Source: Membranipora membranacea (Eukaryota; Bryozoa; Gymnolaemata; Cheilostomatida; Membraniporidae). Taken from it: DNA of 64,000 nt. This document shows, piece after piece, positions 1 to 11,754 of this stretch (within the stretch, counting starts at the first letter, position 1; each line of letters starts with the position of its first letter). The stretch lies in contig OU612075.1 of NCBI GenBank assembly GCA_914767715.1, forward strand, positions 4,712,001 to 4,776,000, written 5' to 3'. The notes below the pieces were generated by a model. The model was not told where the DNA came from. It saw nothing but the letters and a program-made list of their open reading frames with translations, and did no database searches. A program made the position numbers and the translations under genes.

Positions 1-2001
1 TGGTATACAAAGTATCACAAACTGCGCAATAACCTGTAGAAATCTGCTTAGTACCGGGCAGTGCAGAGCTTTTGCTTACTACAGTGAAGACAACAACTGT
101 GCAATCTCTAGCGAAGGCCTTGTGTACCAAGCCAGCCAGTCAGCTAGTGTATTCGACTATCTGCTTTACTCCATCGCAAATGCAGGTACAGGAAAAATAC
201 TAGGGTAGAATACTAAAGGGAATACTAGGGAAAATACTAGTTAAAGTGGCAGACAACCACAAAAGTTATATTTTGATGTTTAATGCTCTGTTTAATGATG
301 TACTCCTTCAAAATTTTGTTATATATTCCCTACTTGTGAAGGTTAATTGCATCTTGATTTGATTCAGTGGTGCCAGGGTTGTCTGCTACTTTAAAGTGGG
401 TAGAAACTTATTTTATGAACTCCCAGCTGCCGGGAACTTCAAGCGGCTAGACATCGTAAAGTGTTGACAAATTTAGAATTTATTGTTACCATTTATAAAC
501 CTATTTGAGCCATTCTTCCCATATTTTACCAAGCCCCTGCAAACTGAGCGAGACTTAGTGCCAAATATGGCTGCTGTGTCTTTAACTGAGGCTGCCACTC
601 AGGGAAATGTGTGCTCATTGAGTTCTGCATATTTCATAAGATAACTAGTCGAGGCTTAGATCTGAGAATTGTTACCTGATGGTCATTAGATTGAAGCCTC
701 ATTTTGTGATTTTTGAGCTATACATATCCCCGAGTGGCAGCAGTGGTTTAAAGGCACCTCTCTTTCTCAGTCTTCAGAATGAGGTAGGCCTTGCGAGTTT
801 TTAACTTGTAGAAGAACCAAACCCACCAATCAGAGCCAACACATTACACGGAAAAAGGGCCCCTTTGCCATCTAGTCTCTCTAAAAAGTGAGGATAACAA
901 AGCACTGTAGGCAAGTTGGCCAGTCGACAATAACAAAAAGTACAAGCAATAGAAAATAATACTCAAAAAACTCTCTCAACTGTTTTCAAACTTGTTTCTC
1001 AGAAGCACACCTCCTGGCTTACAAGTTCAATCCACATACAAATACATGGATCGGATTGGCTAACGACAGAGAGCATCAGTACAAAAAGCAGGAGGAAGCT
1101 GAAGAGTTTTGTAGAAGAGCAGGTGGCTGGCTTCTTACTCTGCCCTCTGAAGTATCGATGGTATGGTTTAGAGATCAGCTGGATACTCCGGACCATGGAA
1201 GTAAGAGAGTCATGGTGGATCTGCTTAAAGAAAATTTAACAACCTTTGTTCTTAGAGGTAGGCTAGTCCAATTGCTCAGACGGCTGTAATGAAAGTTAGT
1301 GGCATCACCTTATCAAGCAGTAGCACTCATTTTCAAGAAAGCCGTTTGAGCACTTTGACTATCATTAGATTTACTTGAGTATCTGTGACCTCGCCCTAGT
1401 CAAAGCGAGCTGGTACGGACATGGATTATTCCTTTACAGTGATTTAAGGCTGTTTATCTAGCGTTATAGTTGAGCCAATGGCTCCTTGTAACTATGGGCC
1501 TGTGAATACTCATGTTGTCTCTCCTCACCTCAATTTTACATCTTCTAGTAAACCTTCGATGACGCTTTTAAAGCTATGCATGTTGCGTCGGCCCCCAAAA
1601 TGTTCTTTGAAATCAAACTGAAATTTTTAGCAGCGGTATTGTAATGCTGAAAAATTGGTGAATGAATCAAAACAACATTTACTCTCCACCTAACATTATT
1701 TCCGTGCACATATATATTCTGTTTTTTGTTTATGAGTTTAACAAGTTGTTATTTTCAAATCATAGGTTGGGAAAAGTACTCGGACCATACGATGGCCTGG
1801 ATTGGTGCCAAGTTGATATCAGGGACCTGGCATTGGACTTCTGTTCTGAATGAACCCATGACCTATGAACCTGTGTGGACGGATTACGATCCGAGTGGTG
1901 GTGATTGTATGCTATTTTTTGGTAGTAAATTTGCTGATCATGCTTGCCTTTCCTCTGACATTTCTCCTGGAGTTTTTTGCGAGATCAATTATGAAAATTG
2001 A
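1..2001 (+). CDS. PAN/apple plus C-type lectin domain protein, 3' part (three exons)
   Basis: Three exons fit one reading frame: 1-185 (open at the window edge, frame from base 2), 1003-1257 and 1766-2001, stop TGA at 1999-2001. Both introns have GT/AG ends and phase 1, so the frame continues (G+AA, then G+GT). The first exon has the cysteine spacing of a PAN/apple domain (NCAITC, then GQCRAFAYY, then NNCAIS). The second and third make a C-type lectin-like domain: EAEEFCRRAGGWLLTLPSE is the conserved first half, followed by WIGAK, TWHWTS, GGDCMLF, HACLS and FCEIN near the C terminus. Such proteins are usually secreted or membrane-anchored and bind glycans or proteins. The canonical EPN/QPD sugar-binding triplet and WND motif are not clear, so calcium-dependent sugar binding is uncertain. 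The protein ends six residues after the last cysteine, with no C-terminal membrane segment. The 5' exons lie outside the window. Confidence 0.8.
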
Positions 2002-2950
2002 AGTTCAGCTCATCTAAAGGGCTTTCATGCATTATCTGAATTGATTTCCTACTTCTTTACACAGAGTGTTAAAAAATTCTCGACTGATGTGAAGTGACAT
2101 CTAGCTTACAACAATTTTTATAAATTCCAAGAGATAGTGCACAGTAGAACTATAAATTGCGTCTGAATTGTTATGGCAGATGTGAACTTCTAGTGAGACT
2201 CAATATACTATTTCATTTGAATGCAGATCGATCTATTGGATCATCTAAGCTTTATTGCAAATTTTTTTTTATTATCAAAGAATTTTTTTGTACAGCACGA
2301 CGGTGACCGCTAGCCTGGGTAGGATGTTGAAGGCCGGTGGGTGGTGAGGGGAAAAAAACTCTTTAGAAATTGATACAGTGCAGTATTCACAGTTGAGGGA
2401 GTTTTTTGATTATCCTTTTTTATTGCTTGTACTTGTTTTCATTTTGCTCCTTACCAACTGTCAGTCTTGTCTATAGAGTTATGCTGTGCACACTATCTGA
2501 AAAAACTAGATTGCGAAGAAGCCCTTTTTCTCTCAGGCTATATACTGAAAGCATCATAGGACAATCCCAATTTCACCTAAAAAAGTAAAGCTGAAAATAT
2601 GAACAACATTGATAGACAAAAACCTACTTTGTAAATTCGCACTGTGTTGCAATATATTTTGATTTTTCCTGTTGTATCAAAACGAAAGAATTTTTAATTT
2701 AATCATGTAGTTATAGTGAATTTCTTGATAAACATATAGATGACAATGAAACTACACCTTAGTATGCGGTCGCTCCCTCGCTGCTTGCTCCATCGGTACC
2801 TGCCAGTACTGCAGAGTCCTGTCATGATGACGCCCTGATCATCCTCAGGAACGTCAGCGGCAACTGACTTATGTGTCTAGAAACATTCTTGTCAGATGGG
2901 AGGACATAACTCTGGATTGTGATCAATAAAAAGGCTAATTCAAAATGTGC
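2002..2950. other. Intergenic stretch, nothing recognised
   Basis: AT-rich sequence downstream of the lectin gene. I see no exon with plausible splice sites and no RNA gene. A poly(A)-signal-like AATAAA occurs near 2925, too far from the stop codon to assign to the lectin gene with confidence. Confidence 0.4.
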
Positions 2951-3649
2951 GCTTAGTCAAGGAGTAGGATTATGGTCTTTAATTTTAACATTCAGTTCAC
3001 AATGAACAATGATATTCCACCATGCTTAGGCCTTGTAAAAGACTCACTAGAAACCAAATACATGGCATTCTTGTCTGTGATGATCCTTAGCACGAGAGGG
3101 AGGAAAAATCAAGAGTCAGCCATCGCAGAACAGCGTCTTTCAAGGATAATACCTCCAATCACCTTGTTAAGGAGCGCTAATGTTTTAAATGTGGGTTTAA
3201 AATAAAATTCAAACTTTTCTTAACCTGTACTATACCATATTTTATATTTGATCTGTTTATTGGGCTTTCGTGAATTTTATGTCTCTTACAGATTTTAGGC
3301 TGTGTTTCTGTCATGATATATGTTTACTTTGTGCTTGATGATTTCAACTGAGTCATCGAATAGCGGTAACACAAGATCTAGGAATAATGATATCGTCGAT
3401 CATGACCTAGATAAACTGAGTGACTCTTTTCCTGTAGACTTGTTAGCATCAGATAAGATAATATTATCATGCAAAGTGAGTTTGAAGTGCAAAACCAGGC
3501 TGAGGATAGGATCCTCACACTCTCTATTAGGTACTCGACTAGAAATGCTGTGGGCCAATAAGAGTTTACAACTATGACTTGGAGCGAAGCAGCCAAACAA
3601 GATGACAACCAAGCCTTTGGATTTCCGGAGGAACAGACAAGACAGCAAG

Positions 3650-3790
3650 AAAAAAGGTGGGCCCAAGGGCCGCACCGGCAATGACAACAGCTATCAATAG
3701 CTGCACAGGGAGAATTGTGGACTTTGTCATCGAAAACAAAGGTCTGCAACCAAGCACAAGCCACCATTGTAGTGCAGCTCGTCTCATACT
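3650..3790 (+). pseudogene. Mutator-like transposase relic, short piece
   Basis: In one frame the piece reads TTAINSCTGRIVDFVIENK, matching the module at 4090-4345 and 5735-6262. It is truncated at both sides. I assign it by similarity to those copies; see the entry at 5735 for the family argument. Confidence 0.4.
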
Positions 3791-4089
3791 GAGAATATTA
3801 GAGAGTATGCAGTAGAATTTCCTCTTGTTTCGAACACATTTTTCTCTGCCAACATGGACACCATTAAAAAATTTGAAGCTGAATATTCTTTATAATTTCT
3901 TTCTTCGAATTTTAATGCAATGTAACAGTTTGACAGCTAATCCATGATAAATGTTGTTATTCATTATCCTTTCTAATCTATAATCATTGGTGCATTAGGA
4001 TGTTATACCACATCTGCCTCTGCCAGTACTCTCAATAATGTGGCATAGAGAAAATGCATTATGCTCAATACTTTACATCGTTTCAACAT

Positions 4090-4345
4090 AGGAGGGGAGG
4101 GCGAGCTTGCAATTTCGGTGGACAGCCGCTATCATTCTTTCCGCTGGGCAACCAGAAGAAGACGAGCAAATGTGCCACTCAGGCAATAACAACAGCTATA
4201 GACAGTTGCTCTGGAAGAATTGTAGACTTTGTGATACATAACAAGGTGTGCACAAAGGCAAGCAGGCTCCACCACCAAGACCATACGTGCTGTGCTCACA
4301 AGAAAGTGTCTCACACCGAGAACATAAAGAACATTGAGATATAAG
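4090..4345 (+). pseudogene. Mutator-like transposase relic with frameshift
   Basis: One frame gives AISVDSRYHSFRW. After a frameshift near 4145 a second frame gives CATQAITTAIDSCSGRIVD and later NKVCTKASRLHH. An aspartate-containing (V)DxRYN segment followed by an A(T/S)QA...T...NK.C...LR pattern is what I remember of the Mutator-like transposase domain found in many animals. The shift makes it non-functional. The SINE at 4364 lies just downstream. Confidence 0.45.
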
Positions 4346-4363
4346 GACAGTTTTCTGCCAACA

Positions 4364-4619
4364 GGAGTAGGAGTTGGCTCAGTTGGTTAGAGCGCCAGAC
4401 TTCAACACGCAAGTGTTGAAGGTCGTGGGTTCGAATCCCACTGCAGTCCATCTTCTACTGGGGATTGGTTGGTCCCCCAGGTGTGCTCCGACCTGCCTGC
4501 AAACAGAGAGCAAATTGGCGCAGATATTGCGGCCTCGCCAATAAGGCAATAATATTTCGCCGCCCATGCCTCGGGATGGGCGAGTGATAAGTTATCGGAT
4601 TTTAATCAACCTTTTTAAT
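4364..4619 (+). mobile_element. tRNA-derived SINE
   Basis: The 5' part has a pol III box A-like sequence (TGGCTCAGTTGG, 4375-4386) and a box B (GGTTCGAATCC, 4428-4438) at tRNA-like spacing. Between them the anticodon arm is replaced by a long perfect hairpin (CTTCAACAC-GCAA-GTGTTGAAG), so this is not a working tRNA. The 3' end carries two tandem TTTAATCAAC-like units. A 5-bp direct repeat CAACA flanks it (4359-4363, 4620-4624). The related unoccupied sequence near 37390-37425 runs straight from CTGCCAACATGG into the downstream sequence, supporting insertion. Confidence 0.75.
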
Positions 4620-4879
4620 CAACATAGATATAATTGAGGACTGAAAATATTTTACAGAATTTTAATGTTAGAGCTTTAATTCAATGTAGTGGTTTGGTTT
4701 TTCCAGCTTGTTCATTAAAATTGTTTTTGTTTAATTTTTTCTTTTGAGTAGAATATCAACAGGTAAATATTTGGTGCAATAGGAAGCCCTGCACCACATC
4801 TGCCACTGACAGTATTCTCAATTATGTGACAAAGAAATAGAACACCAGGATTATTCAAGTATTGGATTTTCAGGGGGAG

Positions 4880-5045
4880 GGGGGGGGTTCGAGAAGGGAA
4901 ATAGCAATTTCTGTTGACAGTTAATATGTTGACAGTGCACATGCAACGTTAAAAACTCAAGCAAGTTCCGCCACCAAGACTATACAGTGGTGTGCTCACA
5001 TGAAAGCACAGTGCAGCACAACATTGTCTCACACCTAGGATATCA
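4880..5045 (+). pseudogene. Heavily decayed Mutator-like transposase piece
   Basis: A short GEIAISVDS-like segment (interrupted by a stop) precedes the same lysine-rich/proline-rich tail seen at 4240-4290 and 19850-19905. It is recognisable only by comparison with the other copies. Confidence 0.3.
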
Positions 5046-5499
5046 AATAAGGTGACATGAACACTAGGCTTGGTAACAACTTTTTGGACAACGACATCAA
5101 TCCCATCACCACAACATCAGACGGTCAGGAGCTGCAACTTTGTCACCCACACACTGAGAACATGAAAAAGGGCATTTGTTTTCATCGGATTGAGTTAGAA
5201 TTCATTTTTTTTTTCTGTATTATTGCAAAACAGGAAGATCATCTTCGGATGATGGTGAAACACATGAATTTGTATACATATTATGAGTATGAGTCAAAAT
5301 AGCGTCTCATGTTACAGGACAACTTTTTTTACCAGCAGGCTCACAGTTAGTGACAGAAAATATCTTATAATTTATTTTAATTCATATTCATTCTTAATCT
5401 TTTTACTTGTATGCCATGCGGTGGTTTGTTTTTTTCAGCTCATATTTTATTTTAGTATTCTGTAACTAGAATAATATCTGTGTATGGTGTGAAAGCTGG

Positions 5500-5640
5500 C
5501 ATTGACAGCTTCGATTTATGTGAAAATTAATATCAATGATGTCAACGATAATAGACCTGTATTTACACTAGATGTCTATAATACTAACTGGTACTTCAGA
5601 GAAAGAGAGAGAGTGCAAGTGGCTACTATTCTTCTGTTTT
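5500..5640 (+). pseudogene. Cadherin-repeat exon relic
   Basis: The frame reads SIYVKININD then VNDNRPVFTLDVYN, i.e. the end of one cadherin repeat and the DxNDNxPxF calcium-binding linker that starts the next. It is cut off by AT-rich sequence after about 140 bp. Confidence 0.6.
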
Positions 5641-5734
5641 AATACTTTTTTTTTTATCATTTATCACATTACATCATTACATATATTTCTGACTATTTAT
5701 TTTATTTTTTATTAATTATTTTTTACGGCTACTA

Positions 5735-6262
5735 CTAGTATGTGCAGAACTTACCCTACAATAAGGGTATAACAATTCTTCGGCCTCGTGCAACCTGCAA
5801 AGATGTGAGTAAACAGCAGTCAGACGACGGGAGAGAGGCTAAGGGTATGGGGAAATATTTGGTTAACGCGGACATGATGCAGCATGCTTTGCGGGACTTT
5901 CAAAAGGGCCACAGGACATTGGACACTTGCCAGGCGTGTCTCATTGGAGTGAACGTAACAAAAAGGAAAGGTCTTACATGAAGCATTTCAACAAACTATG
6001 TGGTCTGAACGGGGAAATGGAGGGGAGATTGCCATATCCGTTGAGAGCTGTTACAACTCTGTTGATAGCCGCTACAACTTGGTAAGGTTTGGGAACAGGA
6101 AGAAGATGGGCCTCTATGCCACACAAGTGGTCAAAACTGCCGTCGACAGCTGTACGGGAAGTATATAAGAGTTCATAATTGAAAACAAGGTCTGTCCAAA
6201 AGTATGCAGGCTGCACCAGCGCAACAATGCATTATTTTGTGCCCATGAAAGCACATTTCCTT
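5735..6262 (+). pseudogene. Mutator-like transposase relic (two modules)
   Basis: Module 1 (5742-5981) is a 79-codon open frame containing DMMQHALRDFQKGHRTLDTC. Module 2 (about 5990-6220) contains DSRYNLVRFGNRKKMGLYAT and, after a stop, FIIENKVCPKVCRLH. Related copies lie at 40545-41160 and 62445-63260. In those, an intervening module reads KAAQ...SGLKR.A.N then QDSCLG...GAC.LFA. I recall this order (a charged KRGRKAA-N-like stretch, then a DxRYN catalytic-aspartate segment, then NK-C-LR) from animal Mutator-like transposases. The family assignment rests on memory, not a search. Stops and frameshifts make all copies dead. Confidence 0.5.
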
Positions 6263-6274
6263 TTAGTATTCAGA

Positions 6275-6545
6275 TTGGTGTGGTTGATTAAGAGAAGGAG
6301 TCGGCGATCATGTCGGAGGTGAAGGCCAGTGATAGTGGAGTAGCAGCCCTAACCACGTCGGAATATGTGAAAATTGTTGTCAACGATCTCAACAATAATA
6401 GACTTGTATTTACACCAGAGTTATATAACACAATTATATCCTTAACTGATACTTCAGAGAGAGTGCTAAGTGCTACTATCAAAGCAGGAGATGTAGATGC
6501 CTCTACTGGACAAATACTATTATTATTTACAATACTTATTTATCA
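6275..6545 (+). pseudogene. Cadherin-repeat relic, first half
   Basis: An open frame from 6310 reads SEVKASDSGVAALTTSEYVK then VVNDLNNNRLVFTPELYN and ERVLSATIKAGDVDASTGQ. This is the A-D-G strand of one cadherin repeat, the linker motif (here NDLNNNRLVF, altered from NDxNDNxPxF) and the start of the next repeat. It then runs into AT-rich DNA; the second half resumes at 6700. Confidence 0.7.
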
Positions 6546-6699
6546 TTATTAGTGAACAACTGATTATTATTTCTGTACATATCTATATATTTTTTCTTTT
6601 TTTTTCTTTATGAGGTCATAAAGTTATTATTTTTGTTTGTTGATAACATTCTGAAAACCTAAATTTAAACACATAATAATAATAACGATCATACAGCTT

Positions 6700-6905
6700 G
6701 GTCGAGGAGAATAATAACAACAGATGGAAAATCAGGGGAGATAACATCTTTTAAATGAGCAGTAATCAATCATGGAGAGATCATAGTTCTAAAAGCAATA
6801 GCTACGGATAAAGGAGACTCGACTACTTAGAGCAGATCTCAGGCTACAATAAGGGTTGATGTCATTGATGCATCTGAAGCTCTTATCAAATTTGATGAAG
6901 TACCA
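6700..6905 (+). pseudogene. Cadherin-repeat relic, second half
   Basis: It continues the repeat started at 6275: KSGEIT, then VLKAIATDKGDS and IRVDVIDASEAL, with in-frame stops (TGA near 6756, TAG near 6829). The cadherin signature DxxSGxI ... L.A.D.G.P is preserved in outline. Confidence 0.65.
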
Positions 6906-7414
6906 CATCTGCCACTCATAGTATCCTCATTTATGTGAAAACAAATATTATTAAAACGACTTAATCAAGAGAACAAGCCTCAAGGCACATAAAATTCAAG
7001 TCAAAAAAACAGTATAGGTGATTAATTTCTTTGCGATCAACATTGTACAAATTAAAAGGTGAAATAATTTATGGTTAAATGATTAAACATGGACCATGCA
7101 TAACAGCCATCATAAAAAAACGGTATCACTGTTTACCAACATATTTTCACAGATTGCTGCAGTCCTTGATTTGGGTTCAGCTGCTTACATAATATTATAT
7201 TTGTTTATTAGATATATTATTATTTATTTTATTATTAATTAATTTTCCTCATTCTTATCACATTTTAGTCTATTTATTGCTAAGGAGCGGAAGTTTACAA
7301 TTTAATATCAACTTTCAACTATCCTCCAACAAGATGAGCTTTGATGACTGGTTCGAATTGTTTCTAGCCAGAATATGAAGAACAGTGTTCATATAAGAAA
7401 GAGCTTGTGTGATA

Positions 7415-7416
7415 CC

Positions 7417-7461
<45 letters not shown>

Positions 7462-7472
7462 ACAGTCTCTGG
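7415..7472. repeat. Inverted repeat with (TA)n loop
   Basis: Arms CCAGAGACT and AGTCTCTGG enclose a run of TA dinucleotides ending in TCAAC. The same hairpin occurs at 18818-18853, 27117-27156, 41791-41826 and 49986-50021 with different loop lengths and some arm mutations. Confidence 0.75.
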
Positions 7473-7850
7473 TGGCGCTATGTTCAAAAGAGGCTAAAGT
7501 CAGAAACAATACTGAAGAATCATTACAAATGTTGTAGAAAATGGGTCAATTTTAGATTGTATTTGAGCAAAACTTCGGATTGAGTTTAGTATTAAAACAG
7601 TGATGGTTTTGTTTGACGCAGTAGATCCTGATGCAAATTTGTATCCATAGCCCTTCGAATCAATAGACTGCTTTAAACCCAATGTAATAAATAAAAAGCT
7701 TGTATCACGAGTTTGCATTATATCAACGATTGCCGATGTTAAAATGAGAATGCATGTGAACATAGCCTCAGAATACAGGGTTGTACAACATAACTACTGG
7801 GGAGTTTTTGAGGTGATTCACATCTCTGCGATCAACATTGCACAATAGTT

Positions 7851-9139
7851 ATATATATTTTCCATGTTTATTCTGGAGAAGAATAAGTCCTTAGGACTTG
7901 TACCCAGAAAACAGAAAAATTGATAAAAATATGGTGTAGAATTAAAAAGACATGTAACTAAAAATCAAGAACAATGACAGGTAAAATTACAACGTACATG
8001 CAGGCATTAATTAGCAGTAAAACATTACACAAGTTGATACACAATAGCTAGGAAAAGAAAAGTTAGAACAATGTAGCAGTAGGCTAAAATGAAATGATAA
8101 GAACTGACTCATTAATTGAGAAGTTTGAGGACGTGGCTCCGAGTGGCATTTTTGAATGTAGCAAGGGATTGACTCAGCTTAACATGATTGGGTAATTCGT
8201 TAAACTTCTGAGCACCGAAATTAGCTAAAGCAAATCTAAAATTTTCCTTGGATAGTCTAAACCCAGAACTTTTAGCAAGCCGAGTTTCACTAGTTAATTT
8301 CTCGGGGAGCAGATTGGTATCAATTATTGGGACTAAACTATTAACAATTTTATAAAACGTCAGCAGATACAAATATTCGAAACGCAAAGTTAAAACAGGG
8401 ATGTTGTAGGTCTTTCGAGTATTATCTTTAAAACTGTTATAGTCTATAATTTTCAAACATCTATTCTCAATTTTTAAAAATTCTTTTTTGACATAGTCGT
8501 TTGTGGTAAATAAAACAGGAGAGCTGTATTCCAGATTAGAACGTATAAGTCCAATGTACCAAAGCTTAGCTAATTTAGGTGTCAGGAATTTTCTATTAAG
8601 TTGAAAGTTGGTGACTATTGGATAAAGTTTTTGTTTAATTTTACTGGTATGAGATTTAAAATTTAATTTGTTATCAAGAATCACACCTAAGTACTTAAAT
8701 TTGTCAGATTGTTTGAAAATGAGATTATTAAATTTAAGTTCCGGAGGTTTGATGTTACGTTTATTAGAAATGGTCATGACATCCGTTTTACCGCTGTTTA
8801 GAACAAGGCAATTTTCACTGTACCAACTGGATGCTTGATGAATGCTTTTTTCCATAAGTTTTGTGGAAATGTCTGGGTTTTCCCCACTGGTGACTAGTAG
8901 GCAGTCATCAGCATATAGATAACAATTTTTGAGCTCCATCAGATCGTTAATACACATGATAAACAGGAGTGGTCCAAGTACAGACCCCTGCGGCACACCA
9001 GTTATAACTCGACTGCATTCAGATACACAACCATTAACTTTCATGGCCTGCTCTCGACTTGAAAGATAATTTTTAATTAAATTTGATGCATTAGAGTGGA
9101 AATTGAATTTCGTTAACAGTTTACTGGCAAGGATCTTAT
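7851..9139 (-). mobile_element. 5'-truncated non-LTR retrotransposon (jockey/CR1-like)
   Basis: A 344-codon minus-strand frame (8112-9146, its first codons from flanking DNA) is the C-terminal part of a reverse transcriptase. GVPQGSVLGPLLFIMCINDL and the catalytic YADD (residues 78-81) are intact; the endonuclease and the N-terminal RT motifs are missing. The 3' UTR contains AATAAA and ends in a short TA-rich tail at about 7851. Block A' (27520-27560) lacks the insert and joins AGTTAT directly to GGTACATATT, which defines the boundaries to within a few bases. TTAT may be a short target duplication. The frame is still open, so the insertion looks fairly recent, but it cannot mobilise itself. 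Confidence 0.85.
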
Positions 9140-10994
9140 GATACATATTATTTAAATTGAATATTCAATATTTTAATTTATATCGTTGATTTATAATCAT
9201 AAATCATATATTTGATGATTTAATGATATTAAATGAACATATTATATACCTACCAGCTATCATAAAATAATTACTGTTCAATCGACAGCATAATATTGTT
9301 ACATAGTTCTGGATTTGGGTTTCGTAATACTTATCCTTATTTTGTTCTGTCATTCACAAAATTCATGCAATATTCATTCAATTACACGGCAATTTAAAAT
9401 AACAGGCATTCATGGTGTCATACTCCGAGGCTATTTTGAGACCAAAGTGAAATTGAAACCAGCTCAACACGCCAGCACACCAACTGGCAATGTTTTTGAT
9501 GTAGGAATATAGACACTCTGTAAGTAATGTGGACAGTCTAACAGTGCAGTCTATCAGGGGAGACAATCATAGAGAGACATCATCTCCAGGAGTTACAAGA
9601 AGAAGAGTCTGCACAGATCCAATACCGGTGCAAGTAGAAATATTCAAGAAGCTTAAATAATTGTTTGGACTCTCAAACTAAACTGAATGAGGCTATATAA
9701 AACTCCCAGGACAACATGGTCTGCCACACAATAAGTGTGATAGCTTTTATACGAGAAAATATAAAGGCTGACTTGTTAGATTGAATCGTTCATTCAGGAT
9801 ATGCAGCATGCGTTTTTGGTGGGAGTCTGGGTGAGGTTACATGCCGGATTCTCACTCCCTTTTTTATACTTTTTTTATTTTATTTGTTTATTATTATTTA
9901 TAATTAATTTTTTATGAAAAATGTTATGTAATTATGGTATATATTTGTCCAACAAGTACTTCTTTCCATACTGATTGAACAGAGTGACAGAATCTTTAGG
10001 TAATTGAATAATTGAACACATATCACTATCCTTTCGCAGTGTTGGCGTGGACTGTCGCATTTTGTTGATTTGTGGCTACTGCCGTGCGTTTCTATTTTGA
10101 GACGGTTACACCTTAGAATTGAAGATTGAAGCGCTTGAGTTAAGCATAGATTGGTGGTGCAAAGTGACAAACCTGTAAGCAAAGCAATGTGCATCCTTGT
10201 AGGAGTCTGTTTGACTTAAATCCGAAATTTAAATTTTATTTTTTGTTTTATTATTTTATTAAAGAATAGTGGTTGTGGCGCATAGAGCCTAAAATTGATA
10301 CGAAATCAAAGAGGGTTTTTCCCAGAATAGTTGAAGAACAGCCAGTGATGATCACAAATAGGATCGACAGTAATCATGTTAGGGTGGAACACAAGAAATA
10401 CTTAAAAGTTTTAAAATCAACTCATGTACTATGAAGTTTATTTTGCCATATTAAATTTTACATTTGATGTGTTGAATCGCCTTCTTGGCTCTTTTTTTCT
10501 TATGAATGTGGCTGTGTTTCTGATATGATATTTGTATTCTTTGTCCTTGATTCCAGCTTTCAACTGAGCCATCAAATAACGGAATGACACTCTAGGAATG
10601 ATTTCGTCAATCAAAATTTTTACCATAGATCACTGAGTGACTCTCAATAATAGTACAGTTTTTGTGTAGACTTGTTAGCATAAGATATTGTGAGAGAAAA
10701 AAAAAGATTATCATGCAAAATGATGCGGCATGCATGGGGCATGCATGGGCGGCATGCTCACTAACCGCCCTACAAGATGTGAAACTTTGTCACGCAAACT
10801 GAAAATATATAATATAAGGGAGTATGAGGCAAAATTATGTCTTTTTTTTCTTTTCTTTTCTTTTTTCTGCCAACATGGACACCATTACCATCCGAAAATA
10901 TTTTATTGAATTTTAGTATTTCTAATTTTAATACCATGCAGTGGTATAGTTTTTCCAGGTAGTTCATTATCAAATTATGTTACTCATAATTTAT

Positions 10995-11325
10995 TTTCTT
11001 TTAGTGTACTGATACTGGAATAATATCTGTGAATGGTGTGGTTGATCGAGAGAAGGAGTCGGTGATATGTTGGAGGTGAAGGCCAGTGATAGCAGAGTAC
11101 CAGCACTGACAGCTTCGGTTTATGTGAAAGTTGTTGTCAACGATCTGAACGATAATATACCTGTATTTACACCAGAGTTCTATAACACTATAACATCTTT
11201 AACTGATACTTGAGAGAGAGCGCTCATGGCTACTATCAATGCAATGGATATAGACAATGGCTCTAATGGGCAAGTAGCTTGGTTGAGGACGATAATAACA
11301 ACTTCATGATAGATGAAAAATCTTT
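10995..11325 (+). pseudogene. Cadherin-repeat exon relic
   Basis: A likely ancestral splice acceptor (TTATTTTCTTTTAG, ending about 11006) precedes DTGIISVNGVVDREKES. Then come LEVKASDSRVPALTASVYVK, VVNDLNDNIPVFTPEFYN and ALMATINAMDIDNGSNGQ. There is a stop at 11211-11213 (TGA) and frame shifts near 11060 and 11275. The copy is cut off after IDEKS by a deletion, since A' keeps the following part (30580-30775). Confidence 0.75.
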
Positions 11326-11394
11326 GAACTTTATTGCAAGGCACTGTAGTGGTTTGGTTTTTCCAGCTAGGTTGTTATTAAATTTTGTTACTCA

Positions 11395-11540
11395 GAAGAG
11401 GTATACACCCGAGGGTGCTTGGGCTGAGGCAATCAACCTTGAGTGCTCCTCCAATAGGTTTGAACCCACAACTCCTGCCACACCAATCCCTGGGAGTAAA
11501 CAACATGCTCACTAACCGATTGCGCCACATCACCATCCCC
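11395..11540 (-). mobile_element. tRNA-derived SINE, second family
   Basis: On the minus strand there is a box A-like segment (TGGCGCAATCGGTTAG, within 11510-11527) and a box B-like GGGTTCAAACC (about 11456-11466). The related spacer at 37500-37530 runs from GTTACTCA straight into TTTGAGTA, so this stretch is an insert. Copies occur at 30934-31068 and 38160-38262. Confidence 0.6.
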
Positions 11541-11754
11541 TTTGAGTAGTATTTCAACAGGCATATTTTCTGCAATAATCAGGAATATTTCAGGTGAGAG
11601 GACAAGGCACAGGATACGAAAGTGTATCTAAAGAGTACAGTAGAAATTTTACAGAAGATTTGTCGTTAATTTCGATTGATAATATTAGATCTAGAAATTG
11701 TTCTTTGACTCTAACAGCCCATATATATGCTTGAGAGTCTTGCTATCATACAGT

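Larger units (their letters stand above)
2950..6933. repeat. Oldest, most degraded part of the array (C-like block)
   Basis: This stretch matches, in pieces, the spacer and relic modules found again in blocks A, A', C and at 62445-63780. For example 3240-3480 resembles 10440-10720, and 5735-6262 resembles 40545-41160. Its order (transposase relic, then cadherin relic, then the start of block A) parallels block C (transposase relic, cadherin relic, start of block B). Divergence is much higher than between A and A', so I infer an older duplication. Confidence 0.55.

Noticed and set aside
4364-4450. tRNA gene on the plus strand
   Set aside because: Box A and box B are good, but the anticodon arm is replaced by a 9-bp hairpin with a 4-nt loop and the acceptor ends do not pair; it is a SINE head.
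10438-10626. 62-codon minus-strand frame, also at 29705-29893
   Set aside because: The two copies are similar because the blocks are recent duplicates. The older copy near 3320-3480 does not keep the frame, so there is no sign of selection.
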